From positions 372,001 to 436,000 of the forward strand of contig CANNCO010000002.1 in NCBI GenBank assembly GCA_947503175.1: DNA of 64,000 bases, read 5' to 3'. Below are positions 29,254 through 39,096 of the stretch, piece by piece; positions within the stretch are counted from its first letter, which is position 1; each line of letters starts with the position of its first letter. Under the pieces are notes generated by a model. That model saw only the letters and a program-made list of their open reading frames with translations. It had not been told where the DNA came from and did no database searches. Source of the stretch: an uncultured Paracoccaceae bacterium. Lineage in GTDB: Bacteria; Pseudomonadota; Alphaproteobacteria; Rhodobacterales; Rhodobacteraceae. Position numbers and translations under genes: made by a program.

Positions 29254-31812
29254 TCAGCCACACTTCGAGTGGCCGCAACTCGCGCATGTCATACATCCTT
29301 CGATCATGCGCATGTCGAACTGGCCGCAGGCGGGACAGGCCGGGCCGCGGCCCTGGCCGAGGTTGACAACCTCGGCGCGCGGGTCGGATTTCAGTCCCAT
29401 CCCCTCGCCTTCAAGAAATCCGATCGTGACCATGTGCTGTTCGATCACCCCGCCGATCGCCGCCAGAATCGACGGAATATACTTGCCGTTCATCCAGGCT
29501 CCGCCGCGCGGGTCGAACACGGCCTTCAGCTCTTCGACAACAAATGACACATCGCCGCCACGCCGGAACACCGCCGAGATCATCCGGGTCAGGGCGACCG
29601 TCCAGGCAAAATGCTCCATGTTCTTGGAGTTGATGAACACCTCGAACGGTCGGCGATGACCGCCGACGACCAGATCGTTGATCGTGATATAGATCGCGTG
29701 GTTCGAATCCGGCCATTTCAACTTGTAGGTCGCACCTTCCAGCGCCTGAGGCCGGTCGAGCGGCTCGGAGATGTAGACGATATCGCCATGGGGCGTCCGC
29801 GGTTCCGCCGCGCTGTCCGAAACGACCTCGCGGGAGGTTGATGCCGTGCCGTGCGTATTTTCGACAAGACGAAGGTCAGGACCGTCTCCTTCGCCGAACA
29901 GAAGCCAGCGCGAGGTGACCCCCAGCGCCTCGGCCACCGCGCGGGCATCGCGATTGGTGGGTTTCTTGCCCTCGTCCCATGATGCAATACGATCGGCCTT
30001 GACACCGGCCTGCGCCGCCAGAGTCGGGATATCATCGATGCCGATCGCCGCCGCGGCGGCCTCGATACGGGCCGCGATCGTTCCAGGCGCCGGCGCTGCA
30101 ACTTCGGGCTTCGGCGCGTCAGAGACACTCAGGACCGACCCCGTCACCGCATTGGGCCGGTAGGTCGTGCAGCCCTTGCAGCCGGTTTCATAGGCTTGCA
30201 GATAAACATCCTTGAACGCTTCGAACGAGATGTCCTCGGGGCAGTTGATCGTCTTCGAAATCGACGAATCCACCCATTCCTGCGCCGCGGCCTGCATCCG
30301 CACGTGATCGGCAGGGGCCAGTGTCTGGGCATTGACGAAGTGATCCGGCAACGGCGCGTCGCCCTTCAGATCGCGCCACATCTGCACGGCGTAATCGACA
30401 ACTTCTTCATCGGTGCGGGTCCCGTCCTTCTGCAGGACCTTGCGGGTATAGGCATAGGCAAAGACCGGCTCGATCCCAGACGACACGTTGCCGGCGTAGA
30501 GGCTGATCGTCCCGGTGGGCGCGATCGAGGTGAGAAGCGCGTTCCGTATACCCTTCTCCGCTATGGCATCGCGCACATCCTCTTCCATGTGGGTCAGGCT
30601 GCCCGACGCAAGAAATGCGTCGCGGTCATATAGCGGAAACGACCCTTTCTCTTCCGCCAGATCGGCGGATGCCAGATAGGCCGCGCGCGCCACGGCCTTG
30701 AGCCAGCGGGAGGTCTGCGCGGCAGCCTCTTCCGACCCATAGCGCAGCCCGATCATCAGCAAGGCATCCGCAAGCCCGGTCACGCCCAGCCCGATCCGCC
30801 GCTTGTTTGCCGCTTCCTCGGCCTGCTGCGGCAGGGGGAAGCGCGACGTGTCGACAACGTTGTCCATCATCCGCACGGCGGTCGCGACCAGATCGCTCAG
30901 CGCCTCTTCGTCCAGTGCAGCCGCATCGGTGAACGGGTCGGCCACCAGCCGGGCGAGGTTGATCGACCCCAAAAGACACGCTCCATAGGGCGGAAGGGGT
31001 TGTTCACCACAAGGGTTCGTCGCCGCAATCGTTTCGCAATAGGCAAGGTTGTTCATGGCATTGATGCGGTCGATGAAGATCACGCCGGGTTCGGCGTAAT
31101 CGTAGGTCGCCCGCATGATCTGGTTCCACAGATCGCGCGCCTGCACCGTGCGGAAAACGCGATCCTCGAACACCAGGTCCCATGGCCCATCGGCCTTTAC
31201 CGCCTCCATGAACGGATCGGTCACAAGTACCGAAACGTTGAAGTTTCTCAGCCGCGCCGGGTCGGACTTCGCCCCGATGAAATCCTCGATATCCGGGTGA
31301 TCGCAGCGCATCGTCGCCATCATCGCACCACGGCGCGAGCCGGCGGACATGATCGTGCGGCACATGGCATCCCAGACATCCATGAAGGACAGCGGGCCTG
31401 ATGCATCCGCCGCCACACCTTTCACGTCCGCACCCTTCGGACGGATCGTCGAGAAGTCGTAACCGATCCCCCCGCCCTGCTGCATCGTCAGCGCGGCCTC
31501 TTTCAGCATCTCGAAAATGCCGCCCATGCTGTCGGGGATCGTGCCCATGACGAAACAGTTGAACAGCGTCACCGACCGTTCTGTGCCGGCGCCCGCGATA
31601 ATCCGGCCCGCGGGCAGGTATTTGAAATCCTCAAGCGCGTCGTAAAATTTCGGCTCCCAGACGTCCGGCTCCTTTTCCACGCTCGCCAGCGCCCGCGCGA
31701 TCCGCCGCCAGGTGTCTTCCACCGTGCCGTCCACGACCGTGCCGTCCGCCTCTTTCAGGCGGTACTTCATATCCCAGATTTGCTCGGCGATCGGGGCGGC
31801 GAAGCGGGTCAT
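29254..31812 (-). CDS. nrdJ: Adenosylcobalamin-dependent ribonucleotide reductase (class II) with internal HTH segment
   Basis: An 852-residue enzyme that reduces ribonucleotides to deoxyribonucleotides using a B12-derived radical. Motifs: SVTLFNCFV with the first active-site Cys, NPCGEQPLPPYGAC (radical Cys and catalytic Asn/Glu, about 266), LLTSIAPTGTISLYAGNVSSGIEP and a Cys-rich tail (CPACGQ, CMTCASCGH). Between the catalytic barrel and the C-terminal domain, residues about 590-640 look like a Cro/CI-type helix-turn-helix (TLAAQAGVKADRIASWDEG, then DARAVAEALGVTSRWLLFG). It is divergent from DUF1489 across 144 bp. No cobalamin riboswitch was recognised there. Confidence 0.95.
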   Translation of the reverse strand: MTRFAAPIAEQIWDMKYRLKEADGTVVDGTVEDTWRRIARALASVEKEPDVWEPKFYDALEDFKYLPAGRIIAGAGTERSVTLFNCFVMGTIPDSMGGIFEMLKEAALTMQQGGGIGYDFSTIRPKGADVKGVAADASGPLSFMDVWDAMCRTIMSAGSRRGAMMATMRCDHPDIEDFIGAKSDPARLRNFNVSVLVTDPFMEAVKADGPWDLVFEDRVFRTVQARDLWNQIMRATYDYAEPGVIFIDRINAMNNLAYCETIAATNPCGEQPLPPYGACLLGSINLARLVADPFTDAAALDEEALSDLVATAVRMMDNVVDTSRFPLPQQAEEAANKRRIGLGVTGLADALLMIGLRYGSEEAAAQTSRWLKAVARAAYLASADLAEEKGSFPLYDRDAFLASGSLTHMEEDVRDAIAEKGIRNALLTSIAPTGTISLYAGNVSSGIEPVFAYAYTRKVLQKDGTRTDEEVVDYAVQMWRDLKGDAPLPDHFVNAQTLAPADHVRMQAAAQEWVDSSISKTINCPEDISFEAFKDVYLQAYETGCKGCTTYRPNAVTGSVLSVSDAPKPEVAAPAPGTIAARIEAAAAAIGIDDIPTLAAQAGVKADRIASWDEGKKPTNRDARAVAEALGVTSRWLLFGEGDGPDLRLVENTHGTASTSREVVSDSAAEPRTPHGDIVYISEPLDRPQALEGATYKLKWPDSNHAIYITINDLVVGGHRRPFEVFINSKNMEHFAWTVALTRMISAVFRRGGDVSFVVEELKAVFDPRGGAWMNGKYIPSILAAIGGVIEQHMVTIGFLEGEGMGLKSDPRAEVVNLGQGRGPACPACGQFDMRMIEGCMTCASCGHSKCG

Positions 31813-31941
31813 GGCGGCACTTTCAATGGGTTATCGGGTTCGGCGCAGAGCGCCGACCATACAGATTCGTGCGGGTCTTCACAAGCCTCCGGGCACAACA
31901 GGTTGCAGCCCTGTGACATTGTACTACGATATAAGGTGTGG

Positions 31942-31966
31942 CTTGGGGACGACTCTGTGGATAAGT
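31942..31966 (+). promoter_or_regulatory. DnaA-box bipartite motif at the nrdJ/DUF1489 divergence
   Basis: CTTGGGGA, five bases, then CTGTGGATAAGT. It contains TGTGGATAA (31956-31964), the exact complement of the DnaA box TTATCCACA. The identical bipartite arrangement with the same spacing occurs at 44400-44424. Here it overlaps the GTG start of DUF1489, so part of the match may be coding constraint. Confidence 0.5.
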
Positions 31967-32388
31967 CTGTGCATCTTCTGAAGCTTTGTGTCGGCGCGGA
32001 ATCCGTGGCCGACCTGATCGACTGGCAGAAACAACCGCGCGCCCACGGGCCGGACGGGCTTCCCCGCCATGTGACACGCATGTGGCCGCGCCGCGAGGCC
32101 GAGGTTCTGAACGGCGGATCGCTTTACTGGGTGATCAAGGGCGTGATCCTCGCCCGCCAGAAAATCCTGCGCTTTGCCGAGGTCGACCGTGGCGACGGGA
32201 TCAAACGTTGCGGCCTGGTACTTGACCCGGAAGTGGTGCGGACCGAGGCGGTACCGCGTCGCCCGTTCCAAGGCTGGCGCTATCTGGACCCGGGCAATGC
32301 TCCGAAGGATCTGGGCAAGGGCCGTGAGAAGATTGCGCACCTGCCGCCGTCGCTGATGGCCGCGCTGGCCGATATCGGCGTGCGCTAG
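31957..32388 (+). CDS. DUF1489 family protein
   Basis: A 143-residue cytoplasmic protein. The N-terminus VDKSVHLLKLCVGAES and the conserved HVTRMWPRR, GGSLYWVIKG and GLVLDPEVV stretches are those of DUF1489, an alphaproteobacterial family with no known function. GTG 31957 is chosen because it matches family starts and follows GGGGAC; the frame is open further upstream without similarity. It is divergent from nrdJ, and its start codon lies inside a DnaA-box match. Nothing catalytic is obvious. Confidence 0.82.
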   Translation: MDKSVHLLKLCVGAESVADLIDWQKQPRAHGPDGLPRHVTRMWPRREAEVLNGGSLYWVIKGVILARQKILRFAEVDRGDGIKRCGLVLDPEVVRTEAVPRRPFQGWRYLDPGNAPKDLGKGREKIAHLPPSLMAALADIGVR

Positions 32389-32627
32389 GAGCCGATCCAA
32401 AAAAGCTTCGGTCAATCGCTTCCGTTGGCACCGTCCCCGGCAATGCCAGTTCCAGCAGATCGTATTCGGCGCCGGCTTCAAACATTGCAACCTGCCTTGT
32501 CGCGCGTCAGACTGGCGTGAGGCCCTGCGCATGGCAAGCTGTCGCAGGCGCAAATGTGTTTCTTGGTTTTCCCTCCTCGGGAAATAGTTTAATGCTAAAC
32601 AAAATTTCTCAGCCAGGGTGTTTCACC

Positions 32628-34907
32628 GTGACCGACAACCATTCAGACGCCCAGAAACAGGCCGCGCTTGACTATCACGCCCTGCCCCGACCAGGAAAGC
32701 TCGAGATACGGCCGACGAAACCGCTGGCCAACGGGCGCGACCTTGCCCGCGCCTATAGTCCCGGCGTCGCGGAAGCCTCGAAGGAAATCCATTCAGACCC
32801 GGCAGCAGCAAGCCGCTACACGGCCCGCGGCAATCTGGTCGCCGTGGTCACCAACGGTTCTGCGGTTCTGGGTCTGGGCAATATCGGCGCATTGGCCTCG
32901 AAACCTGTGATGGAAGGCAAGGCCGTCCTCTTCAAGAAATTCGCCAATATCGACTGCTTCGATATCGAACTGGACGAGTCCGACCCCGAGAAACTGGCCG
33001 ATATCGTCTGCGCCCTCGAACCCACCTTCGGCGCGATCAACCTCGAAGACATCAAGGCCCCCGACTGCTTCATCGTCGAGAAACTGTGCCGCGAACGGAT
33101 GAAGATCCCCGTGTTCCACGACGACCAGCATGGAACTGCGATCGTCGTGGGCGCCGCCGCGACCAATGCTTTACAGGTCGCGGGCAAGAAATTCGAAGAT
33201 ATCAAGATCGTGTCGACCGGCGGCGGCGCGGCAGGGATCGCCTGCCTGAACATGCTGCTGAAGCTGGGCGTGAAGCGCGAGAATGTCTATCTGGTGGACA
33301 TTGCCGGTCTTGTCCACGAAGGCCGGACCGAAGAGATGACACCGCAAAAAGCCGAATACGCGCAACCGGGTGGGGCCCGCGGCCTCGGTGACGTGATCGA
33401 CGGTGCCGACCTGTTTCTGGGGCTCTCCGGACCGGGCGTACTGAAACCCGAAATGGTCGCCAAAATGGCAGACCGCCCGATTGTCTTCGCCCTCGCGAAC
33501 CCGACGCCCGAGATCATGCCTGACGAGGTGCGCAAGGTCGCGCCAGAGGCGATCATCGCAACGGGACGGTCGGATTTTCCCAATCAGGTCAACAACGTCC
33601 TGTGCTTCCCCTTCATCTTTCGCGGCGCGCTGGACGTCGGCGCGACCGAGATCAATGATGCGATGGAAATCGCCTGTATCGAAGGCATCGCCGCGCTGGC
33701 CCGCGCAACCAGCAGTGCCGAGGCCGCGGCCGCCTATTCCGGGGAAAAGATGACTTTCGGGGCAGACTACCTGATCCCGAAACCGTTCGACCCCCGCCTT
33801 ATGGGTGTCGTTGCAACCGCCGTGGCCAAGGCCGCGATGGAAACCGGCGTCGCCACCCGGCCCCTGCCCGATATCGCGGCCTACAAGCAGCGTCTGGATG
33901 GTTCGGTCTTCCGCTCGACCCTGATCATGCGCCCGGTCTTCGAGGCTGCGGCAACGGCAGAGCGCAGGATCGTCTTTGCCGAGGGCGAGGACGAACGCGT
34001 GCTGCGCTGCGCAAGCGCGATTACCGAGGAAATGACCGACCGACCGATCCTGATCGGCCGGCCCGAGGTGATCGAGGCGCGCACCGAGCGGCTGGGGTTG
34101 CCCATCAAGATCGGTCGCGAATTCGATGTCGTAAACCCGGAAAACGATCCACGTTATCGCGACTACTGGACCACTTATCACGAGATCATGGCGCGGCGCG
34201 GCGTCACCCCCGATCTGGCCCGCGCCATCATGCGGACCAACACGACCGTCATCGGCGCGGTCATGGTGCACCGCGAAGAGGCCGACAGCCTGATCTGCGG
34301 CACATTCGGCCAGTACCTTTGGCACCTGAACTATATCGAGCAGCTCCTGGGTACATCCGAACTGAAACCCGCCGGCGCGCTCAGCCTGATGATCATGACC
34401 GATGGTCCGCTGTTCATCGCCGATACCCAGGTCAATCCCGAACCCTCCCCCGAGCAAATCGCGACCAGCGCGATGGCGGCGGCGCGTCATGTCCGCCGGT
34501 TCGGACTTGCACCAAAAATCGCGCTTTGCAGCCATTCGCAGTTCGGCAATCTCGATTGCGATACGGGCCGTCGGATGCGCGCGGCGCTTGAAATTCTCGA
34601 CTCCGAGCCGCGCGACTTCGAATACGAGGGCGAGATGCACGCAGACGCCGCGCTCGATGTCGAACTGCGCGAGCGGATATTCCCGGGTTCACGCCTGAAA
34701 GGTGCGGCAAATGTTCTGATTTTCGCGAATTCCGACGCGGCCTCGGGCGTGCGCAACATCCTGAAAATGCGGGCGGGCGGTCTTGAGGTTGGCCCGATCC
34801 TCATGGGGATGGGCAATCGCGCCCATATCGTGACGCCATCGATCACGGCCCGCGGGCTTCTCAATATGACCGCCCTCGCCGGAACGCCCGTGGCGCATTA
34901 CGGATAG
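32628..34907 (+). CDS. maeB: NADP-dependent malic enzyme (MaeB type, malic + phosphotransacetylase-like domains)
   Basis: A 759-residue enzyme that decarboxylates malate to pyruvate with NADPH formation. The N-terminal malic domain shows [36 protein letters not shown] (split over two motifs) and [13 protein letters not shown]; the NAD-binding region has [17 protein letters not shown] and [11 protein letters not shown]. From about residue 430, a phosphate acetyltransferase-like domain follows ([32 protein letters not shown]), which in MaeB enzymes is regulatory. GTG 32628 gives a family-like start; ATG 32592 is an alternative. The 239 bp before it contain no other gene I can support. Confidence 0.93.
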   Translation: MTDNHSDAQKQAALDYHALPRPGKLEIRPTKPLANGRDLARAYSPGVAEASKEIHSDPAAASRYTARGNLVAVVTNGSAVLGLGNIGALASKPVMEGKAVLFKKFANIDCFDIELDESDPEKLADIVCALEPTFGAINLEDIKAPDCFIVEKLCRERMKIPVFHDDQHGTAIVVGAAATNALQVAGKKFEDIKIVSTGGGAAGIACLNMLLKLGVKRENVYLVDIAGLVHEGRTEEMTPQKAEYAQPGGARGLGDVIDGADLFLGLSGPGVLKPEMVAKMADRPIVFALANPTPEIMPDEVRKVAPEAIIATGRSDFPNQVNNVLCFPFIFRGALDVGATEINDAMEIACIEGIAALARATSSAEAAAAYSGEKMTFGADYLIPKPFDPRLMGVVATAVAKAAMETGVATRPLPDIAAYKQRLDGSVFRSTLIMRPVFEAAATAERRIVFAEGEDERVLRCASAITEEMTDRPILIGRPEVIEARTERLGLPIKIGREFDVVNPENDPRYRDYWTTYHEIMARRGVTPDLARAIMRTNTTVIGAVMVHREEADSLICGTFGQYLWHLNYIEQLLGTSELKPAGALSLMIMTDGPLFIADTQVNPEPSPEQIATSAMAAARHVRRFGLAPKIALCSHSQFGNLDCDTGRRMRAALEILDSEPRDFEYEGEMHADAALDVELRERIFPGSRLKGAANVLIFANSDAASGVRNILKMRAGGLEVGPILMGMGNRAHIVTPSITARGLLNMTALAGTPVAHYG

Positions 34908-34989
34908 GTATTCGAAAACTCGGCCCTTGTCCCCCGCGCCCTCTGCCCGTTGAATGCGGGCAATTGATGCGACCCAAAGGACTTCCCCG

Positions 34990-35955
34990 ATGAGCGATCC
35001 GTTTTTCCATCCGGTTTCCGGCTTCGACCTGCCGCGTTTTGCCGGTGTGCCCACCTTCATGCGCCTGCCCCATGTCGATCTGCAAAGCGATCGGCTGAAA
35101 GAGGTGCAGATCGGGCTGATCGGCACGCCCTGGGACGGCGGAACGACGAACCGGCCCGGCCCGCGCCATGGGCCTCGCCAGCTTCGCGACCTGTCCACCA
35201 TGATCCGGGCCCAGAACGGCGCGACCGGTATCCGCCCTTTCGAGGCGGTCAATTGCGCCGATCTCGGGGATGTGCCACCCAATCCGGCTGACCTCGAACA
35301 AAGCATGGACCGGATCACGGCATTCTATGATCAGGTCGTGGGCGCAGGGATTATGCCCCTCTCCGCCGGCGGCGATCACCTGTGCTCCCTGCCCATTCTG
35401 CGGGCGCTGGCAAAGACCGAGCCAGTCGGCATGATTCATTTCGACAGCCATACCGATCTGTTCCACAGCTATTTCGGCGGAACGATGTACACCCACGGCA
35501 CGCCCTTCCGCCGCGCCATCGAAGAAAACCTGCTTGATCCCAAACGCGTCGTTCAGATTGGCATTCGCGGAACGGCTTATGACTTCGAGGATCGGGAATT
35601 TGCCAAATCCGTAGGTGTTCGGATCATCCCGATAGAAGAGTTCCACGCACGCGGGGCCGAGGATGTGATGGCCGAAGCCAAAGACATCGCGGGCAGCGAT
35701 CCAACCTATGTCTCCTACGACATCGACTTCGTGGACCCGGCCTTCGCCCCCGGAACCGGCACACCGGAGGTTGGCGGCCCGAACTCCTTTCAGGCGATCC
35801 AGGTCGCCCGGATGCTGGACGGCGTCAACATCGTCGGTGCCGATCTGGTCGAAGTGTCCCCGCCCTTCGATGAAAGCGGCGCAACGGCCTTTCTGGGCGT
35901 CTCGATCATGTTCGAAATGCTCTGCAACATGTCCCTCTGCGTCACGGACGGGTAA
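34990..35955 (+). CDS. Agmatinase/guanidino-hydrolase family protein (ureohydrolase)
   Basis: A 321-residue binuclear-manganese hydrolase. Metal ligands are visible in GGDHLC, HFDSHTD (usually DAHxD, here Ala to Ser) and SYDIDFVDPAFAPGTGTPE. Family members hydrolyse agmatine, guanidinobutyrate or guanidinopropionate to urea and the amine; the sequence does not discriminate among these. ATG 34990 follows a weak site and is the natural start. It lies between maeB and prpE but is probably transcribed alone, followed by a strong hairpin at 35979-36008. Confidence 0.88.
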   Translation: MSDPFFHPVSGFDLPRFAGVPTFMRLPHVDLQSDRLKEVQIGLIGTPWDGGTTNRPGPRHGPRQLRDLSTMIRAQNGATGIRPFEAVNCADLGDVPPNPADLEQSMDRITAFYDQVVGAGIMPLSAGGDHLCSLPILRALAKTEPVGMIHFDSHTDLFHSYFGGTMYTHGTPFRRAIEENLLDPKRVVQIGIRGTAYDFEDREFAKSVGVRIIPIEEFHARGAEDVMAEAKDIAGSDPTYVSYDIDFVDPAFAPGTGTPEVGGPNSFQAIQVARMLDGVNIVGADLVEVSPPFDESGATAFLGVSIMFEMLCNMSLCVTDG

Positions 35956-36295
35956 CACCAGCCAGCCCCAACGCAAAACCGCGCCGCCGGGAGGGTCCGG
36001 CGACGCGGTACAGGAACTGGCCTCCCGAAAGAAGCCGTCTGTTGGGTGCGCCCCGGAACACTGACCTGAGGGCGTGACCTTTGAGGCGCCCCGCTAATGG
36101 CGGTGCGCAAGGACTCGATACCCCGAATCCGGAACAGATCAAGCGGAAATTCGCCTGTAACGAATAAGTTGATTTGCCTCGGATCACAGCCAGAACCGGC
36201 GTTAGCGCGAACAGCGACGCCACGGCACAGGACTGCATCTTGCGTGCAGGCGGCCCCGTCCCGTATGGGATGCACGGGGAAGATGGGAGGATCAA
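35956..36295. other. 340-bp intergenic region before prpE
   Basis: No gene is supported here. It holds the hairpin at 35979-36008 just after the agmatinase gene. The right part is less GC-rich around 36155-36180 and may carry the prpE promoter. GGGAGGATCAA immediately before the ATG at 36296 is a good ribosome binding site. Confidence 0.6.
35979..36008 (+). terminator. Hairpin after the agmatinase-family gene
   Basis: CCGCG (35979-35983) and CGCCGG (35985-35990) pair with CCGGCG (35997-36002) and CGCGG (36004-36008), with opposed single bases between them and a 6-nt loop. No T tract follows, so it may stabilise the transcript end rather than terminate it. Confidence 0.55.
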
Positions 36296-38188
36296 ATGGG
36301 CTATGGCAAGGTTTATGCGGCGGCAGCGGCCGATCCGGACGGGTTCTGGATGGATGCCGCCAATGCGATCGACTGGGACAAACGCCCTTCGAAGGCGCTC
36401 TTTGCGGATAAGGCGCCGCTTTACGAATGGTTCGTCGACGGCACTCTGAACGCCTGCTGGAATGCGGTTGATCGACATGTCGAGGCGGGTCACGGCGACA
36501 GGCTCGCGATCATCCACGACAGCCCGGTCACCGGAACGGTCCACAAGATCACCTATTCGGAACTGCAGGCTCGGGTCGCCTCGCTGGCGGGCGCGCTGCG
36601 CGCGCGGGGCGTCGGCAAGGGTGACCGGGTCATCATCTACATGCCCATGGTCCCCGAGGCGCTCGAAGCGATGCTTGCCTGCGCCCGGCTCGGCGCGATC
36701 CATTCCGTCGTCTTCGGCGGGTTTGCGGCGCATGAGCTTGCGGTCCGGATCGACGACGCGACACCCAAGGCGATCATCGCCGCCTCCTGCGGGATCGAGC
36801 CGGGACGGGTGGTGCATTACAAACCACTTCTCGACGGTGCCATCGAACAGGCCACGCACAAACCCGATTTCTGCGTGATCTTTCAGCGCGAACAGGAAGT
36901 GGCCAAACTGACCCCGGGCCGCGATCTGGACTGGCACGGGTTTCAGGCGGAAACGGAACCGGCAGACTGCGTGACCGTCGAGGGCAATCACCCGGCCTAT
37001 ATCCTCTATACGTCCGGGACGACCGGCCAGCCAAAGGGCGTCGTGCGCCCGACCGCCGGGCATCTGGTGGCGCTGAACTGGACGATGAAGAACATCTACG
37101 ACATCGATCCGGGCGACGTGTTCTGGGCTGCCTCTGACGTGGGCTGGGTCGTGGGCCACAGCTATATCTGCTACGCACCGCTGGTCTATGGCGCGACGAC
37201 CATCGTCTTCGAAGGCAAGCCCGTGGGCACGCCCGACGCTGGCACCTTCTGGCGCGTCATTCAGGATCACAAGGTGCGGGTCCTGTTCACCGCCCCCACG
37301 GCATTCCGCGCGATCAAGCGCGACGACCCGCGGGGCGAGTTGGTGGGCGACTACGACCTGTCAGCGCTTGATACGCTGTTTCTGGCGGGCGAACGCGCCG
37401 ACCCCGACACGATCGACTGGGCGGGCGACAAGCTGAACGTGCCGGTGATCGACCATTGGTGGCAGACTGAAACCGGATATGCCATCGCCGCCAACCCGAT
37501 GGGGATCGAGAAACTGCCCGTGAAGGTCGGTTCTCCCTCAGTCGCAATGCCGGGCTGGGACGTTCAGATCCTCGACGAGGCGGGCCACCCGGTCGCGCCC
37601 GGAACCCTGGGCGCCATCGCGGTGAAACTGCCGCTGCCGCCGGGGACGCTGCCCACGCTCTGGAATGCCGAAGACCGGTTCCGCAAAAGCTATCTCGACC
37701 ACTTCCCGGGCTATTACGAGACAGGGGATGCAGGCTATATCGACGAAGACGGATATCTCTACATCATGGCCCGTACTGATGACGTGATCAACGTCGCCGG
37801 GCACCGCCTGTCGACCGGCGCGATGGAAGAGGTTCTGGCAAGCCATCCCGACGTCGCCGAATGCGCCGTGATCGGCGTGGCGGATACGCTCAAAGGCCAG
37901 TTGCCGATGGGATTTCTGTGCCTCTCCAAGGGCGTCGATCGCGATCACGCAGAGATCGTGAAGGAGTGTGTGGCGCTGGTCCGCGACCAGATCGGCCCGG
38001 TGGCGGCGTTCAAGCTGGGCTGCGTCGTGGACCGCCTGCCCAAGACCCGCTCAGGCAAGATCCTGCGCGGCACGATGGCCAAGATCGCCGATGGCGAAGA
38101 GTTCAAGATGCCCGCGACGATCGACGATCCGGTCATCCTCGATGAGATCCGCGACGCGCTAGAAGATCTCGGTTACCCTGCAAAGTAG
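36296..38188 (+). CDS. prpE: Propionyl-CoA synthetase (acetyl-CoA synthetase-like)
   Basis: A 630-residue AMP-forming acyl-CoA synthetase. The AMP-binding motif YTSGTTGQPKGVVRP (about 237), the WWQTETGYAIAANP region, the YETGDAGYIDEDGYLYIMARTD hinge (in parts) and the catalytic Lys in PKTRSGKILRGTM are present. Length and the GYAIAANPMG stretch resemble PrpE rather than AcsA. It activates propionate, possibly from dimethylsulfoniopropionate or odd-chain acids, feeding propionyl-CoA to methylmalonyl-CoA; meaB at 53 kb fits that route. Acetate as substrate cannot be excluded. Confidence 0.88.
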   Translation: MGYGKVYAAAAADPDGFWMDAANAIDWDKRPSKALFADKAPLYEWFVDGTLNACWNAVDRHVEAGHGDRLAIIHDSPVTGTVHKITYSELQARVASLAGALRARGVGKGDRVIIYMPMVPEALEAMLACARLGAIHSVVFGGFAAHELAVRIDDATPKAIIAASCGIEPGRVVHYKPLLDGAIEQATHKPDFCVIFQREQEVAKLTPGRDLDWHGFQAETEPADCVTVEGNHPAYILYTSGTTGQPKGVVRPTAGHLVALNWTMKNIYDIDPGDVFWAASDVGWVVGHSYICYAPLVYGATTIVFEGKPVGTPDAGTFWRVIQDHKVRVLFTAPTAFRAIKRDDPRGELVGDYDLSALDTLFLAGERADPDTIDWAGDKLNVPVIDHWWQTETGYAIAANPMGIEKLPVKVGSPSVAMPGWDVQILDEAGHPVAPGTLGAIAVKLPLPPGTLPTLWNAEDRFRKSYLDHFPGYYETGDAGYIDEDGYLYIMARTDDVINVAGHRLSTGAMEEVLASHPDVAECAVIGVADTLKGQLPMGFLCLSKGVDRDHAEIVKECVALVRDQIGPVAAFKLGCVVDRLPKTRSGKILRGTMAKIADGEEFKMPATIDDPVILDEIRDALEDLGYPAK

Positions 38189-38195
38189 TCCGCGC

Positions 38196-38300
38196 GGGGG
38201 CGCTGCCCCCGTCGCCCTGACGGGCGACTCCCCCGGAGTATTTCAGGAACAATGAAACAGGGCCTCCTGACCCGATCTTCATTGTTCCGCAAAATACTCC
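38196..38300. repeat. Dispersed repeat: two hairpins plus inverted core arms
   Basis: After prpE there are two stems, GGGGGC/GCCCCC (38196-38210) and GTCGCCC/GGGCGAC (38211-38228). They are followed by a reversed core (38235-38256, GGAGTATTT...GGAACAATGAA) and a forward core (38278-38300, TTCATTGTTCC...AATACTCC). The two cores form a long imperfect inverted repeat with a 21-bp loop. The region probably ends both prpE and the convergent nadK transcript. Confidence 0.75.
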
Positions 38301-38328
38301 CGCCGGAGGCAAAAGACTCTTCTCCGCA

Positions 38329-39096
38329 TCAGGCGAATTGTTCGCGCGTCAGCCGTTCCTCCAGCCCGTGCCCGGGATCGAACAGGATGCGATGGTTTAC
38401 GCTCGGTTCCGACCGGATATCGACAACCGCCACATCGCGCACCGACCGCCCGTCGGCATCTGCCATGACAGGCCGCTTGGCCGGATCCATCACCTCGAAC
38501 CGCACCTGCGCCGTCTTGGGCAGGATCGCGCCCCGCCAGCGCCGGGGGCGAAACGCGGCCATCGCCGTCAGCGCCAGCACTTCCGAGCCGATAGGCAGGA
38601 TCGGACCGTGGGCCGAGTAGTTATAAGCTGTCGACCCCGCTGGCGTGCAGACCAGCGCACCGTCGCAGACCAGTTCCTCCATCCGCTCCTTACCATCGAT
38701 GCTGATCCGAAGCTTCGCTGCCTGCGGGCCCGCGCGCAGAAGCGACACTTCGTTTATGGCCAGCGCATGGTGCGTTTTCCCGTCGACGCAGGTCGCCTCC
38801 ATCGCCAGCGGATTGATCACCTCTTCCTCCGCCGCGCGCAGGCGTTCGACAAGCCCTTCTTCTGCATACTCATTCATCAGGAACCCGATCGTCCCGCAAT
38901 TCATCCCATAGACCGGGGCATCGATATCCATCGTCCCGTGCAGGGTCTCCAGCATGAACCCATCGCCACCCAGCGCCACGATCACATCGGCCTTGTCCGG
39001 CGTCGTATCACCATAGATCTCGACCAGTGCCCGCCGGGCCTCCTGCGCGATCTCTGTCTCGCTCGCCTCGAACGCGATGGTTTCGATATGCCGCAT
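38329..39096 (-). CDS. nadK: NAD kinase
   Basis: A 255-residue enzyme that phosphorylates NAD to NADP. It shows the GGDGFML motif (about 46-52), the NCGTIGFLMNEY region, NEVSLLR, and the conserved GSTAYNYSAHGPILPIGS substrate loop. ATG 39096 is preceded by GGGAAGGGACG; the longer in-frame extension to 39171 lacks similarity. It is divergent from glyA with 148 bp between. Confidence 0.94.
   Translation of the reverse strand: MRHIETIAFEASETEIAQEARRALVEIYGDTTPDKADVIVALGGDGFMLETLHGTMDIDAPVYGMNCGTIGFLMNEYAEEGLVERLRAAEEEVINPLAMEATCVDGKTHHALAINEVSLLRAGPQAAKLRISIDGKERMEELVCDGALVCTPAGSTAYNYSAHGPILPIGSEVLALTAMAAFRPRRWRGAILPKTAQVRFEVMDPAKRPVMADADGRSVRDVAVVDIRSEPSVNHRILFDPGHGLEERLTREQFA

Noticed and set aside
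31813-31956. Cobalamin riboswitch or NrdR boxes before nrdJ
   Set aside because: The region is too short and lacks a B12-box; only a poor NrdR-like match (ACTACGATATAAGGTGT) is seen.
32389-32485. Minus-strand reading MFEAGAEYDLLELALPG as a gene start
   Set aside because: About 33 plausible residues, then it runs into the DUF1489 shadow; too little to call even a pseudogene.
33171-34640. Open frame of 489 codons antisense to maeB
   Set aside because: High-GC codon bias creates long antisense frames; the maeB frame has full family motifs, the antisense frame none.
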